Assembly (NCBI GenBank): GCA_024760905.1
Contig: CM045731.1
Span: forward strand, 48,226,001 to 48,290,000
Direction of reading: 5' to 3'
Length of the DNA stretch: 64,000 nucleotides
Origin: Plotosus lineatus
Lineage: Eukaryota; Chordata; Actinopteri; Siluriformes; Plotosidae
Below the pieces are notes generated by a model. It saw nothing but the letters and a program-made list of their open reading frames with translations, was not told where the DNA came from and did not search any database. The number at the start of each line of letters is the position of its first letter. Positions within the stretch are counted from its first letter, which is position 1. The position numbers were made by a program, and so were the translations under genes. Of the stretch, positions 43,841 through 53,695 are shown piece by piece.

Positions 43841-44009
43841 AGCTAGCCTAATGCCCATGTCTTTGTACTGAGGGCGGAAATCAGGGAACACCGACACAAG
43901 CTCTTGGAAAACGTGCAAACTCCACACAGAAGACACCTAAACCTGAGACTTGAATCTCGAACCTTCTTGTGAGGCGGATGTGCTAATCACTACTCGACTA
44001 TACTTACTC

Positions 44010-44509
44010 ATTAATCCACTTGGATCTGGAGCAGTGCATATTGCCCCACCTTGTGTTTTCTGCCTTGTCATGGTGGTGGTGGAGTCTGTGTGTCTCCCAG
44101 ACCCTGAAAGGGCTATACTAGACGGCCCCTTAAAGGCTCCTGTTCGGCCCAACCAAGCTGGGCAGGTTTCAGGAAAATATCCAGATGAATTGACAACACC
44201 TGCTCCTCCAGGTTGGGGGTTGGACATGGTGCAAACTACTCCATCCCATAAAAATTCCATCTAGTTACACAAAGTCCACCATGCTGTCTGTTATTTAATA
44301 TATGCCAATTATAGTTTGGACTGTATGTAGTTTTCGATAATTGCTGCATCTAAAAAAAAATGTCTTTCACTTTTACCACTTTTTAAGCCTGTATTTGTAT
44401 TTATAAATTTAGAAATTATTATTAATTAATTCTAAATAATCTATCCATATTTGATTACATTCCTACAGCATATATTAGTAAAATTTATGACAGGTATAAT
44501 TAAAATTAT
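44010..44509. other. Intron sequence
   Basis: Nothing recognised. A 107-codon minus frame and its opposite-strand partner overlap here without splice or family support. Confidence 0.4.
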
Positions 44510-44868
44510 CTTCTTTTCCTGTTGGCTTTTTTGCCTTTTCCAGGGGTCGCCACAGCGTCGCGTGTTTGATTTGACATAGGTTTTCATGTCGGATGCCCTT
44601 CCTGATACAACCCGTTAGCAAGGGGCAGAAACACGCTGACGGTTATACAGCTACTCTTTACGAAAGTCAGCAATGGTTCTTTTACATGAACCTCTCACCA
44701 TCAACAGTGAGAGTCATGGCCAGCCTTTGATAACCCAGTTAGCTGTACTGGATGGGGGGGGGGGGGGGGGTGTGCGCGCAGTGACAACCCTGTGGAAAGT
44801 GGGACTCAAACCCCCAACCTTAGGATCAGCAATCTAGCACCTTTCACCACCAGGCCACCACTGCCCCA
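44510..44868 (-). repeat. SINE-D copy, tail type 2
   Basis: Tail 'atcttcttttcctgttggc', 'ggggtcgccacagcg', 'gtcggatgcccttcc' and then body and head. The internal G run is expanded to about 16 (44755-44770). Confidence 0.92.
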
Positions 44869-44871
44869 CAG

Positions 44872-45200
44872 GTAACCACTTTATCCTCATAAGGGTAGCA
44901 AGGAGGCTGGTGCCCATCTCAGCTGACTCCAGGCAAGGGCAGAGTACACCCTGGACAGCTTGCCAGGCCATTGCAGTGCAGAAACACGCTAACGGCGTTG
45001 CAGCTACTCTTGTCGAAAGTCAGCAATGGTTCTTTTACATGAACCTCTCACCATAGACAGTGAGAGACATGGCCAGCCTTTGATAACCCAGTTAGCTGCA
45101 CTGGAGGGGGGGGGCAGTGACAACCCTGTGGAGAGTTGGACTCGACCCCGCAACCTTAGGATCAGCATTCTAGCACCTTTTACCACCAGGCCGCCACTGC
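44872..45200 (-). repeat. SINE-D copy, tail type 1
   Basis: Directly follows the tail-type-2 copy, in the same orientation. 'gtaaccactttatcctcataagg' to 'accaccaggccgccactgc'. Confidence 0.9.
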
Positions 45201-45394
45201 GCACATAATAATGTCTGTCAACTTTCCTCATTTATGACATGTTTGTGTTTTGTAGGTGTAAATGTTTATATAAATATGATATAAGATGAACCAGTATAGC
45301 AATTGTCATATAACCGGTTCTTATCCTAATCCTAAAGATCCCTACATTAAATTAGGTTGCTATCATGGAGTGCCTCCACCAGATACTCAATATA

Positions 45395-45597
45395 TCAATA
45401 TATGGGTCAACCGTAGCCTAATGCTTAGAGAAGCGGTTTTGGGGCTGAAAGTTTACTGGTTCAATTCCCGAGTGCGGCGGTGGGGGGGAAAGAGTAGCAC
45501 CTTCTCTTCCTCCATATAAATGGCTGAAGTGCCCTTGAGCAAGGCACCTAGCCCCCCCACTGCTCTCTGAGTGCCCCCAATATGAGTGGCAGCCCAC

Positions 45598-45644
<47 letters not shown>

Positions 45645-45710
45645 CACTTCGGAAAGGTTAAACGCAAAGAAAATATTTCCCTTTTACAGGATTAATAAAG
45701 CAAATAAAAA
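45395..45710 (+). repeat. SINE-E copy with GT expansion
   Basis: A tRNA-like start 'gtagcctaatgcttagagaagcgg' with 'ggttcaattcccg' B box is followed by the widespread teleost segment 'ctgaagtgcccttgagcaaggcacc'. A GT run (45600-45642) follows, then 'ggttaaacgcaaagaaaatatttccc'. Confidence 0.75.
45600..45642. repeat. (GT)n microsatellite
   Basis: About 21 GT units inside the SINE-E copy. Confidence 0.95.
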
Positions 45711-46013
45711 ATTAAAACTTGACATAATTATAGCAAATCACCTTCAAAATGTAATATTTTTTTACTTGTACGATGCACAACTCTTGAGAGAAATTCCGTA
45801 CAAATCCGTGTATCATTTATTTGATCATCTTGCACACAAACAAACAAACAAACAATCTATTAAAACAATGCATGAAATCATCATTCCCTTGTGGTGAGAG
45901 TATTAGCTGGATAGCTTACAAGAGGCCGTGTCCGGGAGAGGGACACACTGGAATGGAGACCGTTTTTTTTTGGTCGGATTGGTCTTTCCAAGATCAGAAA
46001 TTTTTAAACTCAC

Positions 46014-46187
46014 TTTATGTTTGTCTTGTGGAGACATCGCCTCCAGTTCATAATTATGGTGGTCCTTAAACATCACAGTGAATCTGGTCCCTGTGGCATC
46101 ATGGCAGTTTATAATGTCTGCAAAAGGAAACTGTCTCTTCACAATCCCCTTCTCTATACTGCATACCATCTTTGTGCTGAAATCAAT
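46014..46187 (-). CDS. Formin gene, exon with core of first PH-like domain
   Basis: 58 codons. 'IDFSTKMVCSIEKGIVKRQF' is followed by 'PFADIINCHDATGTRFTVMF' and 'HNYELEAMSPQDKHK'. This reads as PH strands 3-7 with the start of the terminal helix ('f.d......f.i.f......y.l.a.s..d'). The acceptor is 'ttccatccgcag' and the donor GTGAGT, both in phase 0. PH domains often bind phosphoinositides. I do not see the clustered basic loop that would prove it here. Confidence 0.92.
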
Positions 46188-46346
46188 CTGCGGATGGAAC
46201 CAAGAGACTTTAGGGAATTTCACAGTGATATGCAAGAAGGAGAGATGAAATTACAAACGTCTGTCTCACCACGTGTACTTCAACTTACAAAACTCTGAAA
46301 CACGGTGAAATAATAAATGTTTTGAGTTTTTTTTTTAATTTCATAC

Positions 46347-46421
46347 CTGGAGTACTCTTTTTTGCCATCTGTAAGAATTAAGTTTGTGCACACTGAAGTT
46401 GTACTGTGAGGCTCGTCTTTC
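46347..46421 (-). CDS. Formin gene, exon opening first PH-like domain
   Basis: 25 codons, too short for an ORF scan. 'ERRASQYNFSVHKLNSYRWQ' then 'KRVLQ'. The 'F.V.K.N.Y.WQKR.L' pattern suits PH strands 1-2 and continues into 'IDFSTKMVCSIEKG' in the next exon. The acceptor is 'gtattgcag' and the donor GTATGA, both in phase 0. Confidence 0.88.
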
Positions 46422-46784
46422 CTGCAATACAACAATGATTAATAGTCAAAACAATAATTACAATGGCTGTAATAAAACAGCTTCCCCTTTTTACAACAAA
46501 AGTGTATCACATAAAATAAAGCCGGTGTATTCTACAGTGACTTCCTGTGGCAGGCTACAGCGTTAGCTGGCCATGTGTCTTGAAAAGTAGTTTATCCAGT
46601 TTCTTTGGTTCCTTGTGAGAAGCATACATTGCATAAACAAATGGCTTCATCATGATCTTACGTTTTGATTGTCTTTAAGGATTCAATACACATAGCAGTT
46701 ATACATTTACTTGCTGATCGCAACAGTTAATCCTATGTTTACACATAACAATTGAGCTTCTGTATCTTGCCTGTCAACGTGGAC
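46422..46784. other. Intron sequence
   Basis: Nothing recognised. Confidence 0.4.
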
Positions 46785-47925
46785 ACTTCAATGTGATTCA
46801 GTTATATTTGTATAGTGTTTTTTTTTTACAATTAACATTGTTGCAAAGCAGCTTTACACAGTAAAACAGTGAAAGTAGGGCTTACAAAGTAGAAAAAAAT
46901 TGAACATTTCCTATTACCCCGACACATCTTTAATGAGCATTGCCCGCGGCGACAGTGGCAAGGAAAAACTCCCTCAGTAGTTGTGAGGAGGAAACCTTGA
47001 AAGGAACCAGGCCCAAAAGGGTAACCCATCCTCATTTGGGTGAAACCATAAAAATACAAACCGTTTATATATGAGAAATTCACTGCAGTCCAAAAAGCAG
47101 TCTGGTTGGATATATAATGAGTGCAAGTCCTAAGTAATTATGGGAAAGAGTCCATATCACCAGCAGTGAAACGTCATGTTCACAGTCTGTTAGTGCACAT
47201 CTGGGTCCATCTAGTTCTTCAGCAGCAAGAAGGAAGGATTCAAGATGAGGACTCCAGTCAGCATCAGCACACCAGGACAGACCACAGGACTCAGGACGCA
47301 GAAGAATCAGGATCAACGGCATCCCAGAAGGAGAATGTGCACCTCAGTAAAAATATAGAGGGGTTGTTAGATATAATAGTGTAATGAAAATAGAAGATTT
47401 TATTATTGCTGAGTGCAAGTAGGGACTCTGGCATGACTGGCTATAGCAGCATAACTAAAGGAGAGAGAACCAGAAGGAAGACAGACATGAGGGCACCCTG
47501 TGCCGCTGGGCAGTCAGCCACCCAACTGTCAAACGGACCTGGGTGAGCATGTAGAGTGGGGGAGCGACAGCATCCCAACATCACAGTTTACCAGAACTCT
47601 CTATGCCTGAGACCCCCAGATCTACTCCTTTACCTAATAAAAGGCAATTAACAAAATGCTCCACTAAACAAGTAAGTTTTCAGCCTCGTCTTAAAAACAG
47701 AGACTGTCTGAGTCCCAAACATTAACTAGAAGGCTATTCCATAACTATAGGGCGTTGTAAGAGAAAGCTCTGCCCCCTGGAGTAGTCTTCATTATTAGAG
47801 GTATCGCTAAACATCCTGCACCTTTTGATCTAAGGGGGCATGCCAGATCATAAACAACAAGAAGTTCACCTAGATATTGCGGTGCAAGATCATTAAGTGC
47901 TTTATAGGTTACACTTCTATAAAGA
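46785..47925. repeat. Long interspersed repeat of unknown class
   Basis: The block from 'attcagttatatttgtatagtg' to 'gcaagatcattaagtgctttataggtt' includes 'cagtggcaaggaaaaactccct', 'ggaaccaggcccaaaagggtaacc' and 'gagaaagctctgccccctgg'. I recognise these phrases as recurring in otophysan fish genomes. No transposase or RT frame was seen. Confidence 0.6.
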
Positions 47926-47934
47926 TGGGGAAAA

Positions 47935-48425
47935 AAATTCTCAAAACATTCTCAAAATATTACATTCAAAGCATGGATCATATGACATCACGGTGACCTT
48001 GAAATTTGGAAAATGACCTCCAAAAACAAATCAGTGCAACTCCTTATGTCATGGTGGACATTTCTACAAAGGCTGAGTAAAAATTCCTCAAAACATTCTT
48101 AAAAGTTTTCAAAAGAATTACCCACATGACATCCAGTGACCTTGACTGTTGAACTATGACCTCCAAAATCTAAGCAGTTTATCCTTGAGTCAAAGTGCAC
48201 TTTTTTTACATGTTTGAAGAAAACCCCTTAACAAGTTCCTGTAATATCACATTTGCGAGAACGGCCCACATGAGGATACAGTGATCGTGACTGTTGACCT
48301 CTGTGACCTCTGACCTCCAAAATCTAATCAGTTCATCCTTGGGTCCAAATGGACATTTAGATGAAGTTTAATAAAAATATCTCCCCATTCGTGAGATATG
48401 TGCATAAAAATTGCCTGGACGGAAT
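47935..48425. repeat. Diverged tandem repeat, about 145-bp unit
   Basis: Anchors 'gtgaccttgaaatttgg', 'gtgaccttgactgttg' and 'gtgatcgtgactgttg' lie near 47993, 48136 and 48281, spaced 143 and 145 bp. Each is followed by 'gacctccaaaa..aatcagt..atcctt'. A single further unit lies at 50440-50590. Confidence 0.75.
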
Positions 48426-48564
48426 GTACGGGCCAATGGATAAACACCCCAGAAACGTAATGCCTCCAGCTCTGGCTATCATTGCCACAGAGTCTATAAA
48501 TAATTGTGATGAACTTCAGCCTGTCCATACTTTATATGACACAGGACTGGGGGGAATTTAATTC

Positions 48565-48832
48565 TTTTCAGAAAATGTTTTTATCCTGGAAATGCTGGCA
48601 TTGTCGTGCTTGCACTGGATGAGACACCAGTCCATTTCAGGATTCATTGTGCAAACATACCGACATATGAGACGATTTAAGGAGGAAGCTGGTGGACCCA
48701 GATTAAGCACATGGAAGAACTTAGAGAACATGCAAACTCCACTCAGAAACAGCCTTGCCATCCCTAGGACTCAAACCCATAGCCTTCTTGCTGTAAGGCA
48801 GATTTACTAACGACACCACCTTAGGTCATAAA
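48565..48832 (-). repeat. SINE-A copy
   Basis: Diverged tail, then 'ggaggaagctggtggaccc' and the head 'ccttcttgctgtaaggcagatttactaacgacacc'. Confidence 0.7.
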
Positions 48833-48893
48833 TATTGACAATTCTTAAGGGTTCACAAACAGTGAAGTACCACTAGATGTTTATACTCTGTAC

Positions 48894-49019
48894 CTCTAAA
48901 TCAAAGCTTCTCTGGAGCAGTTGCAGTTTGTCTCTCCTGGCCTTGTCCAGGGCACCATCAATGCTCAGCTCCCCACTTTTTACCATGTGCATAATTTTCA
49001 GTTGCATCTCATTAGTCAG
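48894..49019 (-). CDS. Formin gene, N-terminal helical exon
   Basis: 42 codons. 'LTNEMQLKIMHMVKSGELSI' is followed by 'DGALDKARRDKLQLLQRSFD' and 'LE'. It has a strongly helical pattern with heptad-like leucines. It precedes the first PH-like domain, joining 46347-46421 in phase 0. The acceptor is 'tgtattttgcag' and the donor GTACAG. I do not recognise this segment as a named domain. It could be a short dimerisation or membrane-orienting helix. Confidence 0.82.
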
Positions 49020-49626
49020 CTGCAAAATACAATAAAGAGTGATTACTATGCAAACTATTCCACACAGTAACTCATAACGCACTGTACGCAAATATATGGT
49101 CAGAGAGATGAAAAATGTTTCATTGTGTTTAACAAGAAGGATGATAATTGCAAAAACTTCAGAAGGAGAAACATGCGACATCTGATGAAATGGAAGGTTT
49201 ATGTGAGGAACTTCTTTGCTTTGGAATTCTGACTTGTATTTTTTTTAAGTATCAGGGTATCTCTTAACGTTCCTTAAGAAAAACTAGAAGTATAATCTGG
49301 TGGTTATGCATCTCCACACATAACTTGCCCTCCCTTATTTGCCAATTCCTTGCTCCTCAATCCTCTCTTGAACTGGAAGTTTTTCTGGTCCACCATCTTT
49401 GCTAGCTGTACCAATTCTCTTGTTTGTGCATCAAATGCATTGTGCAATGGATACAAGAGAGCAGCTTTCCTGCAAACTGTATGCTAACGTATAGCTAGCC
49501 TCCACTTACAGTGTATGGCGTCGACTGCTTTTATGAGGTAGGTCCAGCTGTCCCACCATCATCAGAAGCAGACATCATGTCACTTCAGAGGAAACAACAT
49601 CTTGTTTTTCTGAAAACACATTTCAT
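49020..49626. other. Intron sequence
   Basis: Nothing recognised. Confidence 0.4.
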
Positions 49627-50037
49627 GGGCTACCGAGTGGCATGTTCCTTGACAACTGGTTTGGAGATCGCAGGTTTGAATCCAGGTGATGCCGCAGCAA
49701 TGTGTGACCGGGAGTCCATGTTAGCTAATTGGCCGAGCTCTCACAGGGGAATGGGATGGCTTAGGCTCACTTCCCTGTCTCGCAAAGTGATCACCAGCTA
49801 ATCTAATTAACTCATTTTTACGAGAGGACATATAGTGTTTTCCTTCCGAATGTGTTAGGTCACCCCCAAACACTCATGTGCAGCAGTTCATAAAGTAGAG
49901 GGTAGCAGAATCACATGTTAAGGAGGGAACCAGTACATGCTTTTGCCTCTTACTGGTCGGAGGTTGTAGTGTGATAGGTAAGGCAACACTTGAAGAGTGG
50001 GAATTGGATACAACTAAAATTAGAGGAGAAAATGGGA
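49627..50037 (+). repeat. SINE-F copy, best preserved
   Basis: Head 'ctaccgagtggcatgttcc..ggagatcgcaggtttgaatcc' with a B box like GGTTTGAATCC, body 'gggagtccatgttagctaattggcc', tail 'gggaattggatacaactaaaattagagg'. Confidence 0.78.
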
Positions 50038-50060
50038 AAGAAATGGAAAAGAAACACAGG

Positions 50061-50299
50061 ACCTAGGCTCAGTGAGGGCATTTCTGTGTTCTGGTTGACA
50101 CCCAAAGTCTGGAAATATGCACATTAGGCTAACTGGACAGTTCAAAACTACCCATATGTGTGAGTGTGAATGGTTGTGTGTGTACTGGTCCTGGGATGGT
50201 TTGGCAAGCTGTTCAGGGTGTGCCCTGCTTTCACCAAATGTTGATATACTCTTGCCTCCCCTTGACCCAAGTAGAATAAGGAAGTTTGGCAAATGGATG
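50061..50299 (+). repeat. SINE-A copy, head missing
   Basis: 'acctaggctcagtgagggcatttctg' to 'agtagaataaggaagtttggcaaatgg'. Confidence 0.75.
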
Positions 50300-50439
50300 G
50301 CAGATTTCCTCAGTCCAACGCTCCTCACATCATCTCCTTGCATCTTTCCCCAGTGGAAGGGAATAAAACTCAAGGACACAAACAGAGGGAAACAAGGGTG
50401 CAGTTTAAGGGTATGATCAGCACCCATTGTGTCCACAAG

Positions 50440-50590
50440 AATGGCACACATAAGGCGACAGTGACCTTGACCTTCGACCTAGGACTTCCAAAATCTCACC
50501 AGTTCATCCTTGAGTCAAAGTGCAATTTTATACAAAAGTTCAAAGGAAATCCTTGAAAGCATTCTTGAGATTTCACATTCACAACAATGC
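50440..50590. repeat. Single unit of the ~145-bp repeat
   Basis: 'gcgacagtgaccttgacc', 'aaaatctcaccagttcatccttgagtc' and 'cttgagatttcacattcac' match the array at 47935-48425. The unit is cut by the SINE-D at 50598. Confidence 0.75.
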
Positions 50591-50597
50591 CTGCGAG

Positions 50598-50935
50598 GGC
50601 AGTGGTGGCCTAGTGGTAAAGGTGCTGGATCACTGATCCAAAGGTTGGGGGTTCAAGCCCCACTCTCTACAGGTTGTCACTGTCCCCCCCAGTGCAGCTA
50701 ACTGGGTTATCAAAGGCCGGCCATGTCTCTCACTAACTATCTATGGTATGAGGTGTAAAAGAACCATTGTTGACTTTCGGCAAGAGTAGCTGCAAAGCCG
50801 TCAGTGTGTTCCGCCCTGTGATGGCCTGGTGAGCTGTCCAGGGTATACTCTGCCCTTGCCCGGAGTTGGCTGGGATGGGTGCCGGCCTCCCCGTGACCCT
50901 AATTAGGATTAAGCAGTTACAGAAAATGAACGATG
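50598..50935 (+). repeat. SINE-D copy, tail type 1
   Basis: Complete, from 'gggcagtggtggcctagtgg' to 'taattaggattaagcagttacagaaaatgaa'. Flanks 'aatgcctgcga' and 'gatgcttgtgc' are a possible old duplication. Confidence 0.92.
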
Positions 50936-51168
50936 CTTGTGCAGATGTTTGCATGTACAGATATGGAGGAATGGATGGACAACCCAAAAATAGAATTATT
51001 TTTTCCTCAAGCTGATTATATCAGTCAATCAACGTTGCTTGCATGAAGTCAGTGAGAAAAATTATCTTATTATAAGCTGTGGCAATCGACAATTCCTATC
51101 CCTCGGTCTATGTGGAGCTTTCTCAGTAATAAAGCCATCAGTACAAAATTCAGACTTACACTCATCAC
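50936..51168. other. Intron sequence
   Basis: Nothing recognised beside the tentative exon that follows. Confidence 0.35.
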
Positions 51169-51201
51169 CTTACCGATCTCCAAGGAAACAATAATGTTAA
51201 A
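51169..51201 (-). CDS. Tentative small exon near the 5' end of the formin gene
   Basis: 33 nt would encode 'FNIIVSLEIGK', in phase 0 with both neighbours. The acceptor is strong ('tatttcctcttttccag'). The donor is GTGATG, or alternatively GTAAGG five bases earlier, which would break the frame to the next exon. Very short exons cannot be proven from sequence alone. Confidence 0.35.
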
Positions 51202-51821
51202 CTGGAAAAGAGGAAATACCCTTAAATTATATGCTGTTCCTCTTACACTCTGATCTCACAACTCCTACATCAGCACATAAACTTCCCCATTACGTTTCAA
51301 TCAATCTATTATACGGAATGCTTGGTCTTGTCACGTCCTGTCTTATCAGTCTGTTTGTCTGTCTGTCCCTCCAAGCTCCTATCAATTCTTCTGTCTCTTC
51401 TTGCCAGGTCTTCTTGTCATGTCTCTGTCTGTCCATTCAACTTTATTACCATGGGGTTGGACTAGGTGAGCAAGTTTGGTCACAAGACAGGTTCACCGGA
51501 GTTAGTAAATTTCCACTTGGAACTAAGTAAACTTTTCCTCCAGAGAGAAAAACAAAACAGCCGTTGCTAATAAGTCAGTATCTCTTCCCTCGGGTCTCAT
51601 TCTGCACAAGCTTGTTGATCCAGAGTGTGTGTTTGACAGTCCAGATCTGTCTCAGATTGAAAATATATGACACATTATGAAGAGATGATGAGTCACAGAC
51701 TGATGAGCAGCTGAAGTCTGGTATCTACCAAAAATGGACAAATAATTGAAATTGCAAAACTGCAGCACTTAATAACATCAGGTCCCAGCTGCTAAAAAAT
51801 TATAATAAAGACAGTGATGAG
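51202..51821. other. Intron sequence
   Basis: Nothing recognised. Confidence 0.4.
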
Positions 51822-52165
51822 TGGGGCCGGTTATGGTGCTGGGTTGATGACTAAGAGGGTGTGGATTTCAATCCCTGTTAGACCCCCAACATGCTAAAAT
51901 CACCAGGCAAGGTATTGACCTCAAAAGTGCTTCTGTCCTCCCAGCAGTAAAAGTGCCCAGCAATATAAGGTAGTGGTGGCTTTGTGGTTAAGACTTTGCA
52001 TCCAAAGGTTGGGATTTCAAGCAACAGTTGGGTCCTTGAGCAATCTTAAGCCTCAGTCACTATGTAAAAATGACAAATGTAAGTCACTCTGGATAAGGGT
52101 GATACCATAAATGGAAATGTCTTAATGAGCACCAGTAAAAATACTGGTAAGGTAACCTGAGATGA
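51822..52165 (+). repeat. SINE-B copy interrupted by SINE-C
   Basis: Head 'ggggccggttatggtgctggg' to 'gtaaaagtgcccagcaatat' (51822-51962), then the tail 'caccagtaaaaatactggtaaggtaacctg' (52130-52165) after the nested SINE-C. Confidence 0.75.
51965..52125 (+). repeat. SINE-C copy nested in SINE-B
   Basis: Head 'ggtagtggtggctttgtggttaagac', tail 'aatgtaagtcactctggataagggtg'. Confidence 0.8.
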
Positions 52166-52735
52166 ATTAGTGTACAGTAGGCCCTTGACTATTCGCGGTT
52201 TTGCACTAGCGCATGCGCATATTTGCGGACTGCAGAGCAACTGTCAAGTGATTCAAATTGAGCCAATGGCTGTCCTCTTTCCTGCTGATTGGTTGAGATG
52301 ATGTATACGCCCTTTTTCCTCATTTGTGCACAAGTTGTCAATGAGCCTTTTTTTAGTGTGTTTTAATTACCAGTTAAGCTCTATGGTGCCACTCAAACGC
52401 TGTGCATCTTCTCTGGCTAAGCGATAGAGAAAGGTAATGACATTGGATGTCTCTTCTAAAGAAATAAGACTTTCTCCTGAAGAAACGATAGTTTCCTCTG
52501 AAGTGCCTGAAGAGGAATAGTCATCTGAACTTTTGTAAAGCACTGTAGTATTTTTTTTTCAATTATTGTTCCAGTACAGTACCTAAGTTAATGTTTATAA
52601 TGTTTGTGTGTGAGATTTTATGTTCTGTAGCATGTTTAACAAACGATACCAAAAGGATAAACTTGAATAATTACGCTTCATGTCCTTTTCCATTGAACGT
52701 GACGTCTCCAAGATGGTGCTGCCTAGAGGGCAACC

Positions 52736-53695
52736 CTACTACAGCTATGAGAGCGCAGTCATTTCAGACGTTTAGAACTGAGCACGCTCAACTCCTATCC
52801 TGATATGCTATGGTAGCACAATGCTAGCCACACCCCGGCTAACAATAAGCCCAGGCGGAGACGTGGAAAGCGGGGAGGGGCCGAACGACGATTCCGGTGC
52901 TTGGTTATCAGTGGAACGTTAGCACTTCCGGTCATACTGCTTGAAACTGTTCAGTCTCTGCGAAACAAAATGGACGAGCTTCATGCTCGGATTGCAGCAC
53001 AGAGGGATCTACAGGTCTGCTCCATGCTTTGTTTCTGTGAAACATGGCTCGAGGAGAGTACACCTGATGATGCGAAAACACCAGCCGGCTACACGGCCTT
53101 CAGGGAGGACCGGAGCGCAGCGAATAGCAACAAGGCCCACGGCAGAAGAACGGCTGATTTCGTTAAATAAACCTGGTGTACTGACTGTAGATTATGTCTA
53201 AATTTTGCTGTGAGAATGTGGAACATCTAGCTTTGAAGTTGCGGATAAACAAAATGGTCACTTTTTTTTTTTCCAAACAAAGGGCCTTGTTGCTATCCGC
53301 CGCGGGCCTTGCTGCTATCCACTGCGCTCTGGGCCTCCCTGAAGGCCATGTAGCCGGCTGGTGTAATCACCTCGTCGGGTGTACTCTCCTTGAGCCATGT
53401 TTCACAGAAACACAGCATGGAGCGGTCCTGTATATCCCTCTGCGGTGCAATCCGAGCATGAAGCTCGTCCATCTTATTTCGCAGAGACTGAACATTTCCA
53501 AGCAGTATAGCCGGAAGTGCTAACCTTCCACTGCTAACCAAGCGCCGGAGTCGTCGTTCAGCCCCTCCCCGCCTGCCTTATTTTTAGCTGGGGTGCGGTT
53601 AGCATTGATCTGCTGTAGCATGTCAGCTCAGGATAGGAGTTGAGTGTGCTCAGTTCTAAATGTCCAAAAAGACTGCGCACTCATAGCTTTAGTAG
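52736..53695. repeat. Inverted repeat of LINE endonuclease fragments
   Basis: Left arm 52736-53145 (plus) and right arm 53290-53695 (minus) are about 410 bp each, around a loop of about 145 bp. Both arms encode the same start of an AP-type endonuclease: 'LPAILLGNVQSLRNKMDELH' and 'MLCFCETWLKE' in the right arm, with close equivalents in the left. The source LINE is CR1/L2/Rex-like rather than the RTE-like families. Confidence 0.85.

Larger units (their letters stand above)
42782..44008 (-). repeat. SINE-A copy split by a hAT-like element
   Basis: 42782-42892 holds the middle ('ttagaccatcacagagctaac' to 'aactgagaatatccggctagcc') and 43841-44008 the rest ('taatgcccatgtctttg' to 'gtgctaatcactactcgac'). 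Confidence 0.88.

Noticed and set aside
43937..44264. Two overlapping open frames of over 100 codons on opposite strands
   Set aside because: They cross a SINE-A head. Composition and overlap indicate chance frames.
47080..47384. Overlapping 80- and 87-codon frames as small genes
   Set aside because: They lie inside the 46785-47925 repeat and show no recognisable protein family.
52901..53170. Host gene with 'FCETWLEES' motif
   Set aside because: It is a LINE endonuclease fragment and is mirrored in the opposite arm of the foldback.
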